Source: JBOFMT01 sp051658525 | GTDB lineage: Bacteria; Bacillota_I; Bacilli_A; Erysipelotrichales; Erysipelotrichaceae | Assembly: GCA_051658525.1 (NCBI GenBank) | Contig: JBOFMT010000104.1 | Coordinates: forward strand, 1 to 64,000 | Length of the DNA: 64,000 nucleotides | Reading direction: 5' to 3' | Shown: one piece after another, positions 25,443-34,573 of the stretch | Position numbering within the stretch: the stretch's first letter is position 1 | How the letters are laid out: the number at the start of each line of letters is the position of its first letter | The notes under the pieces: model-generated | What the model was told of the DNA's origin: nothing | The model's input: the letters and a program-made list of their open reading frames with translations, nothing else | Database searches by the model: none | Made by a program: the position numbers and the translations under genes

Positions 25443-26570
25443 TTATTTTGTTTGAGGTAAGCGAATTGTGAAGCAGGTATGCTGGTCCGTTACACTTACC
25501 GAAATGGTTCCATGGTGTGCTTCGATGATTTGTTTGGTTAACGCTAATCCAATCCCAGAACCTCCTGTATCACGTGAGCGTGATGCTTCCCCGCGATAGA
25601 AGGTTTCAAAAATCCGTTCTTGATCCTCTTTTACTATTCCAATTCCACTATCCTGAATGCTAAGTGTGATATCTGTGTCATCTTGTTCTAACCAAATAGC
25701 AATGTTGCCTCCCATACTATTATATTTCACCGCGTTCTCACAAACATTAAAGATCGCTTGTCTAATTAAATTTACATTACCACAAACTTTGATATCTTGT
25801 AAGCTTGTTTCGATGTTTAATTGTTTTTGTTGGCATGTACTAGCTAAACTATCCATGACTTCAAAAATAAGTGGGGCAAGTGCGATGCTTGCTTGTTGAT
25901 TTAATTGCGAAGCAGTAGCCAAACCAAGTAAATCTTGTACCAACTCAATCAAGCGTTCCGTATTTTCTTCGATGATTTGGGTTGTCTCTAAAAAGTCTTC
26001 TTTGCTTGGTTCTACTTCCATATGTAAGAGCTGCAGGCTGCTCTTCATCATGGTCAGAGGGGTTTTTAATTCATGTGCTGCACCGCTTACAAATTGTTTT
26101 TGGGCAACAAAGGATTGTTCTAGTTGCGACAACATTGTTTGAAATGAAGTTGCAAGCTCACTCACCTCATCATCGCCAGAAAAAGCACCACTAGAAATTG
26201 AAAAATTATCGAGCCCCACTTGTTTCACCTCTTGATTTAACACGCGTATTTTCTTTAACGTGATTCCTGTAATCCACCAGGTAGCAAGACTTGCTAGCAC
26301 ACTAATGGCAAACATAAAGAAAATAATATTACGTGCAAATACATTTGTTGTTTGTAGTACCACCTCTGAGCCACCTGCAACTAGTCCATGGCCAAAACTG
26401 CCTTCAATAAAACCACTACTGGGAAACGATAACGCTTCCCCAATATAAATGGTCTGAAACCCTTGGTTTGCATAACGAATTACCACGTAAGATGTAACAC
26501 AAGAAACTACGAGTAACAACAAACTAATAAAAAACGTGATCCGAACACGTAACACTCCAAAACGTTTCAT
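25443..26570 (-). CDS. sensor histidine kinase
   Basis: 375 residues. Two membrane helices (about 10-30 and 80-102) enclose a short sensor loop; HAMP linker follows (about 102-155). Phospho-acceptor His in S-G-A-A-H-E-L-K-T-P-L-T (near 166) and HATPase boxes N-V-C-E-N-A-V-K-Y-N, D-S-G-I-G-I and G-G-S-G-I-G-L-A are intact. The ATG overlaps the regulator stop by four bases (ATGA). The small sensor loop and the ABC exporter downstream recall cell-envelope-stress systems (inference). Confidence 0.93.
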   Translation of the reverse strand: MKRFGVLRVRITFFISLLLLVVSCVTSYVVIRYANQGFQTIYIGEALSFPSSGFIEGSFGHGLVAGGSEVVLQTTNVFARNIIFFMFAISVLASLATWWITGITLKKIRVLNQEVKQVGLDNFSISSGAFSGDDEVSELATSFQTMLSQLEQSFVAQKQFVSGAAHELKTPLTMMKSSLQLLHMEVEPSKEDFLETTQIIEENTERLIELVQDLLGLATASQLNQQASIALAPLIFEVMDSLASTCQQKQLNIETSLQDIKVCGNVNLIRQAIFNVCENAVKYNSMGGNIAIWLEQDDTDITLSIQDSGIGIVKEDQERIFETFYRGEASRSRDTGGSGIGLALTKQIIEAHHGTISVSVTDQHTCFTIRLPQTK

Positions 26571-27235
26571 CGCGCTTCCTCCTTACATAACACATACCCT
26601 TGTCCTCGAATGGTTTGAATCAAGGAAAGTTTGATTTTCTTTCGTAAACTACTCAAATGAAATTTAAACGAGTTAGAAAACAAGTCCACATCTTGATCCC
26701 AAACATGCATAATCAACTCTTCCGCACTTACGACTTGTTCTTTGTGATACAGTAGATACTCTAAAATCGCATATTCTTTTTTTGTTAGTTCTATTTTTTC
26801 ATCTGCAACCCACAGCTGTTTTTTACTCGTATCTAGGAGGAGTGCATCATACACCAGTTGGGCACTTCCTCCCTGGCGACTACGACGTAACAACACCCGA
26901 ATTCTTGCTTCTAATTCTAAAAAATCAAAGGGTTTGGTTAGATAGTCACTAGCACCTAAGTCAAGCCCCTGAACTTTATCTTGTATTTGATCATTGGCTG
27001 ATAAGATCAACACGGGAATCTCATTTTCTTGTTTCCGCAACGTTGTTAGCACATCCCAACCACTAATTTTTGGTAAGTTTAAATCAAGGATGACCAGATC
27101 ATAGTGCTCTTGGTCTAGTTGAAACAATGCCGCTTCCCCATCCATAGCACAGTCAATGGCATACCCTAAAGCTCTAAGACCTTTCGCTATAATTTTTGAT
27201 AACGTCGGTTCATCTTCTACAACAAGTAACTTCAT
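26567..27235 (-). CDS. OmpR/PhoB-family response regulator
   Basis: 222 residues. Receiver with E-D-E pair near residue 7, phospho-Asp in L-V-I-L-D-L-N-L-P, the S/T switch in L-I-L-S-A and K in T-K-P-F-D-F. The winged-helix domain (about 125-220) has E-L-T-K-K-E-Y-A-I-L-E-Y-L and L-R-K-K-I. GAGGATG precedes the ATG. First gene of a two-gene operon with the kinase; the MacB-like exporter genes in the same orientation downstream are the plausible regulon. Confidence 0.94.
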   Translation of the reverse strand: MKLLVVEDEPTLSKIIAKGLRALGYAIDCAMDGEAALFQLDQEHYDLVILDLNLPKISGWDVLTTLRKQENEIPVLILSANDQIQDKVQGLDLGASDYLTKPFDFLELEARIRVLLRRSRQGGSAQLVYDALLLDTSKKQLWVADEKIELTKKEYAILEYLLYHKEQVVSAEELIMHVWDQDVDLFSNSFKFHLSSLRKKIKLSLIQTIRGQGYVLCKEEAR

Positions 27236-27320
27236 ATATACATCCTCTTTTCACACTTTACTCTATACTATACCAAAACAAAGGTTAGATAATAGTTAGT
27301 TTCTAACAAAAACTATGTGT

Positions 27321-27347
27321 AAGAAAAAAGAAACCCAAAGGTTTCTT
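27321..27347 (-). terminator. terminator after the DUF4300 gene
   Basis: AAGAAACC, loop, GGTTTCTT, then T6 on the minus strand; overlaps the stop codon. Confidence 0.75.
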
Positions 27348-28176
27348 ATAGTGCAACATCATTTTCCATGATAATGGGTTGAAGGATAAAGTAATCCATC
27401 ATACGTTGTTGTAAGTAATATTTTAACTCGGCATCATCTTTGAATTTACTAGCTTGGAACGGTGCTTTGGGATTGATTTTTTCAATAAATAACAGCCCTT
27501 CTTCCGTTTCAATTTTCACACCAACATGGACTGCTTCTAGCCACTTGTTATCATTAGCATAAGCAAAACAAGAAATCAAAGACATGCTTTCATGTTCAAA
27601 GCTAACACCGCGCTCTTGCCATGCTTTTTGGATCGTTTTCACATAGCTTCCAGTTGTTTGAAACCCTGAAGTTTCAATTCCTTTGAACACACCCCAAAAT
27701 GCTTCTTTATCTCCTTCTTCAAAGCCTACATATGGATAGCTTTGTAAGATATACTCTTCTGCCAGTTCAATTTCACCTGCGATGCCATCCGCTTTGATGA
27801 CATCCTTCAACAGATTGAACGCTGCAATACGACAGTTCATATCTTCTGGTAACACAACAGCTGCAAATAGATTAAAGGCTAAGTTACCATCGTATTTGCT
27901 AACTGCACCACGTTTTGTTGTAAAGTCACCTTGTAAGTTTGGTAAGGTTTTTAAATATTCATTGGTAAAGTTTACTTGTTGCGTAAAGGTTGTTAGATTT
28001 TTTTCACTTACGCCTTGTTCGCGTAATACCTCCACTACTTCATCAAGTGCATTTGGACTCGCTAAATTAGAATAGGTAATGGTAGATATCGCTCTTCTTG
28101 TTACAAACGCACCTACCACAAGCACTAGAACAAGTCCAACAAGACCAAATCCACGTAGTATTTTATTTTTTTTCAT
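27346..28176 (-). CDS. DUF4300-like exported protein
   Basis: 276 residues. An N-terminal helix (7-26) with V-V-G-A-F-V-T can act as signal anchor; there is no lipobox cysteine. The mature part starts T-Y-S-N-L-A-S and continues with an N-C-R-I-A-A-F-N-L-L block, G-D-K-E-A-F-W-G-V-F and L-L-F-I-E-K-I-N-P, features of the DUF4300 family known in streptococci and other Bacillota. The role of the family is unknown. AAAGGAAA precedes the ATG. It stands alone between the two-component operon and a small membrane protein gene. Confidence 0.7.
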   Translation of the reverse strand: MKKNKILRGFGLVGLVLVLVVGAFVTRRAISTITYSNLASPNALDEVVEVLREQGVSEKNLTTFTQQVNFTNEYLKTLPNLQGDFTTKRGAVSKYDGNLAFNLFAAVVLPEDMNCRIAAFNLLKDVIKADGIAGEIELAEEYILQSYPYVGFEEGDKEAFWGVFKGIETSGFQTTGSYVKTIQKAWQERGVSFEHESMSLISCFAYANDNKWLEAVHVGVKIETEEGLLFIEKINPKAPFQASKFKDDAELKYYLQQRMMDYFILQPIIMENDVAL

Positions 28177-28341
28177 AAAGTTTCCTTTCTTATGATTTAA
28201 TGTATCATCTTATGTACTAGGATAGTATACAAAATCTTAGCTTACACAGCCATCGAACTTGCTTACAATGTTGTAAGTTAGATTCGCTATCGAAAAAAAA
28301 GACGTACAATGCTATACTTAAAAGGAACACAAGGAGAACAT

Positions 28342-28779
28342 ATGAACATCTTACAATTAGCAATCTTGATTTTTGCCTTAATGGAAGGCTCTAATATTCT
28401 TATTTTATATTTCAAACCACAATTTCAATATGGAAACAGCATGCGTGCTTTCCATGCCTATGAGGCAAGCAAAGCGGATCCGCATTTGCATTTATTTGTT
28501 ACCTATATGACGCGTTGGGTAGCCAACTGTAAAGTTATTTTTATCGCACTTTTGCTTGTCGTTGCCGCACTGGGTGATGTGTTGTTACAACAAATAGCAG
28601 TAGGGGTAACGATTTGTAGTATTGGTATTTTCTTTGTTACCTTATACCCAATCAAAAAACAGCTGGATACGGCTGATCAAGTGTATCCCAAAGGTTATGC
28701 TAAAACACTGTCAAAAACCATCCTAAGTTTTATGGTGATGTTTAGTGTTGCACTACTCATTAGCTTCTATACGTTATAA
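28342..28779 (+). CDS. small four-helix membrane protein
   Basis: 145 residues starting M-N-I-L-Q-L-A-I-L. Four predicted membrane segments: about 3-20, 58-76, 80-98 and 123-143. The loop after helix 1 holds Y-F-K-P-Q-F and M-R-A-F-H-A-Y-E-A-S-K, which looks conserved, but I do not recognise a family. AAGGAG with a 6-base spacer fixes the start; the ten codons before it are untranslated. Monocistronic, closed by its own terminator. Confidence 0.7.
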   Translation: MNILQLAILIFALMEGSNILILYFKPQFQYGNSMRAFHAYEASKADPHLHLFVTYMTRWVANCKVIFIALLLVVAALGDVLLQQIAVGVTICSIGIFFVTLYPIKKQLDTADQVYPKGYAKTLSKTILSFMVMFSVALLISFYTL

Positions 28780-28808
28780 AGGAACAGCCAAGCTGTTCCT
28801 TTGTTTTT
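28780..28808 (+). terminator. terminator after the small membrane protein
   Basis: AGGAACAGC, CAA loop, GCTGTTCCT, then TTGTTTTT. It overlaps the 3' end of the convergent reductase gene. Confidence 0.8.
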
Positions 28809-31296
28809 AGATAAATAGGGTTGTATTTGCTTTTTCATTTTCTCCAATATAAGATCCAACTCCACCATAGCTAATATCATCCCATAACTCTTCTTTTTTA
28901 ATTCCCATCATATCCATACTCATCGTACAAGCCATAAAGTTAACACCTAAGGCTTGTGCTTTTTGCATCATCACTTCCAAGGAATCAATGTTTTTATCTT
29001 TCATAACGCCTTTGATCATCACACGCCCAGCACCGAACATATCCATGTTGGATAACGGTAGTTTCGTAGACCCTTTTGGCATCATAAAGCCAAACATTTT
29101 TTCAATCAGAGTTTTCTTTACCGGTTGCGCTTTGGCTTTTCGAAGGGCATTGAGTCCCCAGAAGGTAAAGAAGATGGTTACTTTTTTCCCTTGTGCTGCC
29201 GCACCTTGCGCAATGACCATCGCCGCTAAGGCTTTATCTAGTTCACCAGAGAATAAGACAATCGTCGCATTTTCACTCGGTCCCACTGCTTGTAGGCAAG
29301 CACTTGGTTGATTGCCTTTTTCAATGGTAACTACAAATTGCTTTTTATCCTGCTTAATCCCTACAAGTTGGTGTGCATTGGTTTCGCACCACTTCTTAAC
29401 ATCGTTTGCGAAACCAAAGTCAGTAGCAATAATTTCAACACGTTCCCCTTCGTTGACTGACTGTATCGCTTGGTATGTAGAAAGTAGGGGCCCTGGGCAT
29501 TGTAAACCACACACATCCACACGTTTTACAATCGATGCAGGTTTGTTTGAGACAACACTTTGATTATCGTTATCTGCTAGAATCGGCTTAGCTTGTGTGG
29601 GTTTGCTTGTTGTTTTTTTACTGACATATTGAAAACTACGATAGGTTGTATAGCCTCCACTTAAGTTGAATAAGTTGGTATAGCCATGTGCTTTTAATAT
29701 TTGAATCGCTAAATAGGCACGGAAACCGACTTGGCAGTTCACGACGATTTTCGTATCTCTATTTTGTGGTAATTGATATAAGTTATCACGTAACGTATCC
29801 ACATCGATGTTGGTTGCACTTGCAATATGTCCCAAGCTAAATTCAAGTGGAGTACGTACATCTAAAAAGTAGACCCCTTCGCTTTGCATGGTGCTTACTT
29901 CTTGTGCATAAGCCATGCGATAACTTTGTTCCAATAAATTTTCACCAATGTAACCAACTACATTGACCGGATCTTTCGCACTTGAGAATGGTGGTGCATA
30001 AGATAATTCCAAAGCGGATAAATCTTGAATCTTACCGTGTAGACTGATGACTGTTGCAATCACATCAATTCGTTTTTCACTACCTTCTCCACCAACTGCT
30101 TGAGCTCCTAAAATAGTACCCGTAGTTGGATCAAACAACACCTTTAAAGCAATGTTTTTCGCATTGGGATAATATCCTGCATGATTTCCACGGTGTGCAT
30201 GTAACGCTTGATACGCCATGTTTTTTTGTTTTAACATGCGTTCATTGTTTCCAGTTGTTGCTACTACTTGATCAAACACCTTTAAGACACTAGTACCTAA
30301 AGTACTAGGATATCTCGCATCACGTCCATGAATGATATCCGCAACAACACGCCCTTGGCGATTGGCAGGCCAAGCGAGTGGAATTGCTGTTTTACTACCA
30401 GAAACAAAGTCTACGACTTCAATGGCATCACCGATTGCATAAACATCCTGTGCATAACTTCCATCCTCGTTTTGTAGTTGTAACGTATCATTCACAAGCA
30501 TATGACCTCTAGGTCCACAGGCAAATCCCGCATCACTCGCTAGTTTACTATTTGGTGAAACACCAATTGCCAAGATAACAATGTCTGCTTGTAATTCACT
30601 TGCATTATCTAGATGTACCATCGTCCCTGCATGTGAGAACCCTGTTACACCCGTATTAAGATGCAACACAACACCGTGTTGCTCTAGTGTTTCATGTACC
30701 ATCTGTGCCATTTCAAAATCGAGTGGTGCTAATACTTGTGGCATCTTTTCTACAAGCTTTACATCCAGTCCACGTTCGACTAGATTTTCTGCCATTTCAA
30801 CTCCGATAAATCCACCACCTACAACAACCGCTGTTTTCGCTTTGTTGTTTTTAATAAAGCGATCAATTGCATCGGTATCAGGAATGTTTCGTAACACAAA
30901 CAGGTTAGTTGCTGCTTCAATTCCTTCAAAAGCAGGTACCATTGGTTTTGCTCCAGGAGACAAAATTAAAACATCATAGCTTTCTTCATACGTTTCTTGA
31001 CTACGATGATTTTTCACAACAACTTTTTTATGCTCTTGATCCACCTTTATCACTTCTGAAAAATTACGAATATCCAGTGCAAATCGTTTTCGCATGCCTT
31101 CTACCGATTGCACAATTAGTTTCTCACGCTCTGTGATTACTCCACCGATATAGTATGGTAATCCACAGTTTGCAAAGCTAATATATTCATCTTTTTCAAA
31201 CAAGATAATTTCATCTGTTTCAGAGAGTCTTCTAAGTCTTGCTGCGGCCGTAGCTCCACCAGCAACACCTCCTACAATTACAATTTTACGCTTCAT
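28807..31296 (-). CDS. CoA-disulfide reductase with rhodanese, TusA and DsrE domains
   Basis: 829 residues, five modules in one chain. FAD/NAD(P)H disulfide reductase (1-320) with G-G-V-A-G-G and redox Cys44 in F-A-N-C-G-L-P-Y-Y; dimerisation domain (about 330-440); rhodanese (about 455-545) with active C in V-V-N-C-Q-V-G-F-R-A; TusA (about 575-650) with C-G-L-Q-C-P-G-P; and a DsrE-like domain (about 665-829) with A-C-T-M-S-M-D-M-M-G. The chain can reduce CoA or polysulfide disulfides and pass sulfane sulfur between cysteines. The cytoplasmic location is clear: no signal peptide. GGAGGGAAAAG precedes the ATG. The ArsR gene upstream overlaps by eleven bases and likely represses the pair. Confidence 0.93.
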   Translation of the reverse strand: MKRKIVIVGGVAGGATAAARLRRLSETDEIILFEKDEYISFANCGLPYYIGGVITEREKLIVQSVEGMRKRFALDIRNFSEVIKVDQEHKKVVVKNHRSQETYEESYDVLILSPGAKPMVPAFEGIEAATNLFVLRNIPDTDAIDRFIKNNKAKTAVVVGGGFIGVEMAENLVERGLDVKLVEKMPQVLAPLDFEMAQMVHETLEQHGVVLHLNTGVTGFSHAGTMVHLDNASELQADIVILAIGVSPNSKLASDAGFACGPRGHMLVNDTLQLQNEDGSYAQDVYAIGDAIEVVDFVSGSKTAIPLAWPANRQGRVVADIIHGRDARYPSTLGTSVLKVFDQVVATTGNNERMLKQKNMAYQALHAHRGNHAGYYPNAKNIALKVLFDPTTGTILGAQAVGGEGSEKRIDVIATVISLHGKIQDLSALELSYAPPFSSAKDPVNVVGYIGENLLEQSYRMAYAQEVSTMQSEGVYFLDVRTPLEFSLGHIASATNIDVDTLRDNLYQLPQNRDTKIVVNCQVGFRAYLAIQILKAHGYTNLFNLSGGYTTYRSFQYVSKKTTSKPTQAKPILADNDNQSVVSNKPASIVKRVDVCGLQCPGPLLSTYQAIQSVNEGERVEIIATDFGFANDVKKWCETNAHQLVGIKQDKKQFVVTIEKGNQPSACLQAVGPSENATIVLFSGELDKALAAMVIAQGAAAQGKKVTIFFTFWGLNALRKAKAQPVKKTLIEKMFGFMMPKGSTKLPLSNMDMFGAGRVMIKGVMKDKNIDSLEVMMQKAQALGVNFMACTMSMDMMGIKKEELWDDISYGGVGSYIGENEKANTTLFI

Positions 31297-31573
31297 CTTT
31301 TCCCTCCAGGGTAGCTATCAACTTAGCTACTTGTTGATTACTTACAAAATAATACTTTTCATTTTTTTCACTTCGACAATCTACAATGCCCGCATCTTTT
31401 AATTTTGCTAGATGTTGGCTAATCGCAGATTGAGAAATTTGCAAACAGGTATCCATATAACTAACATTACATTCCCCTTTTGCTAATAATCCCTTGATAA
31501 TGGTTAAGCGGATGGGATGTCCCATCATCTTAAATAACATTGCTTGTTGTTGATTACTTTTTTGATCCTGCAT
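31286..31573 (-). CDS. ArsR-family regulator, probable sulfur/persulfide sensor
   Basis: 95 residues, ArsR HTH with recognition helix S-Q-S-A-I-S-Q-H-L-A-K-L. Cysteines at 35, 43 and 66 could be redox- or persulfide-sensing; the spacing is not identical to the SqrR/BigR pair, so this is inference from the co-transcribed sulfur enzyme. The stop overlaps the reductase start. Promoter with an inverted repeat between -35 and -10 fits autorepression. Confidence 0.87.
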   Translation of the reverse strand: MQDQKSNQQQAMLFKMMGHPIRLTIIKGLLAKGECNVSYMDTCLQISQSAISQHLAKLKDAGIVDCRSEKNEKYYFVSNQQVAKLIATLEGKDEA

Positions 31574-31592
31574 CTTTTCACCTCTGTTTTCT

Positions 31593-31621
31593 ATATTAGC
31601 AAATACTTATATAGTTTGCAA
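31593..31621 (-). promoter_or_regulatory. promoter and operator of the arsR/CoA-disulfide reductase operon
   Basis: Minus-strand TTGCAA (31616-31621), 17 bases, TAATAT (31593-31598). The inverted repeat GCAAA-N11-TTTGC (31599-31619) fills the spacer, so a bound ArsR would block polymerase. Confidence 0.7.
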
Positions 31622-31631
31622 GTTTAAGTAT

Positions 31632-31654
31632 AAAAAAACTTCCGTTAAGGAAGT
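31632..31654 (-). terminator. terminator of the TetR gene
   Basis: ACTTCC, TTAAC loop, GGAAGT, T7 on the minus strand; the 5' arm lies inside the last codons. Confidence 0.75.
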
Positions 31655-32214
31655 GTCTTTTGTGAACGTAGTGCTTCTAGTGCATGGATTGCCGGCGTGT
31701 CCATTAGCTCCAACATCATTGTAATCAGTTCTTCTTGCGAGAGATTTTCTTGATGCGTAAACCAATAATCTAACATATGCAAGGTAATAGAAAGCACAAA
31801 CTCTAACTGATAATCCAAACGAGTCGTATGAAATTCACTTGGTATTTGTGCTAGTAACCCAAGTTTTAAACGCGCTTTCACACGCTTTGCAAAGGCTGGG
31901 TCGCCCCTTTCACCTAAAAGATGACCGTAGTAGCGACCATTTGTTTCATACAATTTAATAAAGGCATCTAGTGGATTAGCTTGATTTTTCATCATCCGTG
32001 GCAAAGCATCAACATCCGGTACCAATTGTTCTTCCCACTGCTCCAACACATCGTATACATCATGAAAGTACTCATAAAACGTAGCCCGGTGATAACCAGC
32101 TTGTTGCATCAAAGCTTTGATGGTAATCTTCTCAATCCGTTGCTGTTCATATAAACACCAAAAAGCATCCATAATATCAAGGCGTGTTTGATTGTGCGCT
32201 TTATTTTTATCCAT
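31645..32214 (-). CDS. TetR-family repressor
   Basis: 189 residues. HTH near 20-50: I-E-K-I-T-I-K-A-L-M-Q-Q-A-G-Y-H-R-A-T-F-Y-E-Y-F. The helical ligand domain has L-G-E-R-G-D-P-A-F as in DhaS/YxaF-like repressors. The start at 32214 follows GGAG with a 6-base spacer; 28 in-frame codons upstream have none. It faces the glycosyltransferase operon across a palindrome and likely represses it. Confidence 0.85.
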   Translation of the reverse strand: MDKNKAHNQTRLDIMDAFWCLYEQQRIEKITIKALMQQAGYHRATFYEYFHDVYDVLEQWEEQLVPDVDALPRMMKNQANPLDAFIKLYETNGRYYGHLLGERGDPAFAKRVKARLKLGLLAQIPSEFHTTRLDYQLEFVLSITLHMLDYWFTHQENLSQEELITMMLELMDTPAIHALEALRSQKTLP

Positions 32215-32254
32215 ACCCATCTCCATTTTTCGACAAACGCGTTGTGATTGTCGA

Positions 32255-32295
32255 TTGTCATCTAGTATTTTGTCTTTTATACTTGTATCATACAA
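32255..32295 (+). promoter_or_regulatory. promoter and palindrome of the glycosyltransferase operon
   Basis: TTGTCA (32255-32260), 17 bases, TATACT (32278-32283). The palindrome TTGTATCATACAA (32283-32295) covers the start region. It shares the word TGTATCAT with the operator at 15342-15361. Confidence 0.65.
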
Positions 32296-32325
32296 CACAC
32301 AGGGTGTGCAAGCAAAGGAGCGTTT

Positions 32326-33561
32326 ATGATTACAATTTTAACTGCTGGAAGTCGTGGTGACCTACAACCCTACATCGCTTTGGCTCAAAGCCTACAAAGA
32401 CAACAACAAGAAGTACAGATTGTTTGTGGCATTAGTTTACAACCACTGGTCACATCTTACGGCATCGCAAGTATTGCTATGAGTCTAGATCATACAAGCA
32501 AAGACATCGATCCATTGCTGATCGACTTGGCAAGCAATGCGAGCAATCCACTGCAAATGCTACGTGCTTTTTCAAAAATGAAGGCATATGCTCATAGGAT
32601 GGTCGAAGAAATGGCAACTGCATGTGAAGGAAGTGATTTGATTATTTATCATCCTGGTTGTACGATTGGATATTTTATTGCCAAATCAAAACAGATACCA
32701 GCGGTTTTAGCTTGCCCCTTCCCTATGCATGCAACCAAAGAGGTGGCCTCCCTGATTAGCTATGGAAAAACACCGATGCCAAAAAAATTGAGCTATCAAC
32801 TCTTACAAGGTATGCTGTGGATGGCAAGTCGTGATGGAATCAAGGCATATAAAAAACACCATCCACAAGCAATTGAAGCGGTGGTAACTCCATATGAACG
32901 CTTGGATAAACAACACATAGCTGTAGTATCTTGTAGCAATCACGTCTTTAGTAGACCCAAGGATTATAGTGACTTGATTTATCAAAGTGGGTATTGGTTT
33001 GTGAAAGAGACTAGTGATGATCAACCAAGTGCAACCCTTAGTGCCTTCCTAGAGCATCATCAAGCACCTGTTGTGATTGGCTTTGGTAGTATGTTGCAAG
33101 CCAAAGACAAACAATTGATGGCTACTTTGGTCATCGAAGCCTTAACTAAACTTGGACAAAGAGGGATCTTAATTGGATTTGGAGTATTGGATTCGTTACC
33201 AGAGCATATCTTCACTTTGGATGAAGTTCCACATACTTGGTTATTCCCAAAATGTGCGACCATCGTCCATCATGGTGGAGCGGGCACGAGTGCTGCTGCC
33301 TTTAGAAGTGGAGTTAGTAGTGTTGTTGTCCCTTTCTCTAACGACCAATTTGCTTGGGCACATCGGGCTTATGACCTAGGTGTTGCCAGTAAACCACTCT
33401 ACCGTAAACATCTAAGTGCAACACGCTTAGCACAAGCAATACTAGCAGCACAAGAGCCAACACGCCTTGCCAATGCCAAGCTTTTAGCGAGCAAGATCCA
33501 ACAAGAGCCAGGCGTTGATGCAATTGCGCAAAAGATCATTGCACTAGGAGAAAAACAATGA
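32326..33561 (+). CDS. GT1-type glycosyltransferase (UGT/macrolide or sterol type)
   Basis: 411 residues, GT-B fold. The N-terminus I-T-I-L-T-A-G-S-R-G-D-L-Q-P-Y-I-A-L-A is that of the sterol/macrolide UDP-glycosyltransferases, and the nucleotide-sugar signature H-H-G-G-A-G-T-S-A-A-A-F-R-S-G-V, then P-F-S-N-D-Q-F-A-W-A, is intact near residue 315. Such enzymes glycosylate small lipophilic acceptors; some inactivate macrolides. Under TetR control this fits a detoxification operon (inference). AAAGGAG precedes the ATG. ATGA overlap with the next gene. Confidence 0.9.
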   Translation: MITILTAGSRGDLQPYIALAQSLQRQQQEVQIVCGISLQPLVTSYGIASIAMSLDHTSKDIDPLLIDLASNASNPLQMLRAFSKMKAYAHRMVEEMATACEGSDLIIYHPGCTIGYFIAKSKQIPAVLACPFPMHATKEVASLISYGKTPMPKKLSYQLLQGMLWMASRDGIKAYKKHHPQAIEAVVTPYERLDKQHIAVVSCSNHVFSRPKDYSDLIYQSGYWFVKETSDDQPSATLSAFLEHHQAPVVIGFGSMLQAKDKQLMATLVIEALTKLGQRGILIGFGVLDSLPEHIFTLDEVPHTWLFPKCATIVHHGGAGTSAAAFRSGVSSVVVPFSNDQFAWAHRAYDLGVASKPLYRKHLSATRLAQAILAAQEPTRLANAKLLASKIQQEPGVDAIAQKIIALGEKQ

Positions 33562-34415
33562 AAAAAATACTGATTACCGGAGCCCTTGGTAATGTCGGAC
33601 GCTATGTTGCGCAAGCAGCAATTAAAAATGGAAGGGAGGTTGTTGTAGCGGATATCAACATCATATCCCTGCAGGAACAATACCCCGAAGCAACCTGCGT
33701 TTATTTTGACTTTTTAAACCCAGATACCTTTATGCAAGCATTAGATGGTGTTGGATGTGTGTTTTTGATGCGTCCACCACACCTTGGTAAACCCAAAGAC
33801 TTACAACCCTTTATTGATGCGATGCAAGCAAGTCAAAATATCGAACTTGTCTGTTTCTTGTCCTTGATTGGAATTGAACGCAATCCCATTCCACCTCATT
33901 ATAAAATCGAGCGAGCAATTGAGCGGGTCAACCTCCCCTATTGTCACATTCGACCAAGTTTCTTTATGCAAAATATCAGTGGAGTTCACGCCTTTGAAAT
34001 CAAGCACTTCAATAAAATCGTGGTTCCGGTGAAAAAAGCCAAAACCAGTTTTATCGATGCTCAAGATATCGGCTCATTCATTGCTCATGTCTTTGAAAAC
34101 CCTCAACAACATCAAAATGTCGGATACTCGATTACTGGACCAGAAGCATTGGATTATCATGAAGTAGCAACCATACTATCCAACCAGTTAGAACGTGAGA
34201 TCACCTATGCAAACCCTAGCCCGAAACTAGCGAAACAGTATTGGTTTAACGTGCGCAACCTAGATAAAACCTATGCTACTGTGATGAGCATGTTGTATCT
34301 AATGACTCGACTCGGTACCGCAAAAAAAACGACTGCAACCTTCGAAGCTTTGATGAAAACAAAGCCAACCAGTTTTGAAACCTTCGTAAAAAAGAACCTA
34401 GCAGCATGGAAATAA
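33558..34415 (+). CDS. NmrA/atypical SDR NAD(P)-binding protein
   Basis: 285 residues. Rossmann start I-L-I-T-G-A-L-G-N-V-G-R-Y-V; no Y-x3-K catalytic pair in the usual place, as in NmrA/NADPH:quinone (atypical SDR) proteins. The C-terminal half has F-I-D-A-Q-D-I-G and Y-S-I-T-G-P-E-A-L-D, typical of this family. The start overlaps the glycosyltransferase stop (ATGA), so both come from one mRNA. Likely a sensor or reductase partner; the reaction is unknown. Confidence 0.87.
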   Translation: MKKILITGALGNVGRYVAQAAIKNGREVVVADINIISLQEQYPEATCVYFDFLNPDTFMQALDGVGCVFLMRPPHLGKPKDLQPFIDAMQASQNIELVCFLSLIGIERNPIPPHYKIERAIERVNLPYCHIRPSFFMQNISGVHAFEIKHFNKIVVPVKKAKTSFIDAQDIGSFIAHVFENPQQHQNVGYSITGPEALDYHEVATILSNQLEREITYANPSPKLAKQYWFNVRNLDKTYATVMSMLYLMTRLGTAKKTTATFEALMKTKPTSFETFVKKNLAAWK

Positions 34416-34420
34416 CCAAC

Positions 34421-34454
34421 AAAAAAGACAATCAAAATTTTGATTGTCTTTTTT
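34421..34454. terminator. bidirectional terminator
   Basis: AAAAAAGACAATCAAAA and TTTTGATTGTCTTTTTT form a perfect palindrome. It ends the NmrA gene and the tRNA transcript. Confidence 0.9.
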
Positions 34455-34528
34455 GGCACCCATAGCAGGACTCGAACCTGCATCTAAGTCTTAGGAGGAC
34501 CTTGTTCTATCCCTTGAACTATATGGGC
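34454..34528 (-). tRNA. tRNA-Arg (anticodon CCT)
   Basis: 75 nt including an encoded CCA. Acceptor GCCCATA pairs with TATGGGT (first pair G-U). D stem GTTC/GAAC, anticodon stem with loop CTCCTAA giving anticodon CCT for AGG, and T arm GCAGG-TTCGAGT-CCTGC. All four arms fold. Confidence 0.95.
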
Positions 34529-34573
34529 ATACTCCTATGATACTTTGGCTTAGCGAGAATTGCAAGATTGTTT

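Noticed and set aside
33399..33680. 93-codon minus ORF opposite the glycosyltransferase/NmrA junction
   Set aside because: Antisense shadow of two conserved coding ends, no ribosome site.
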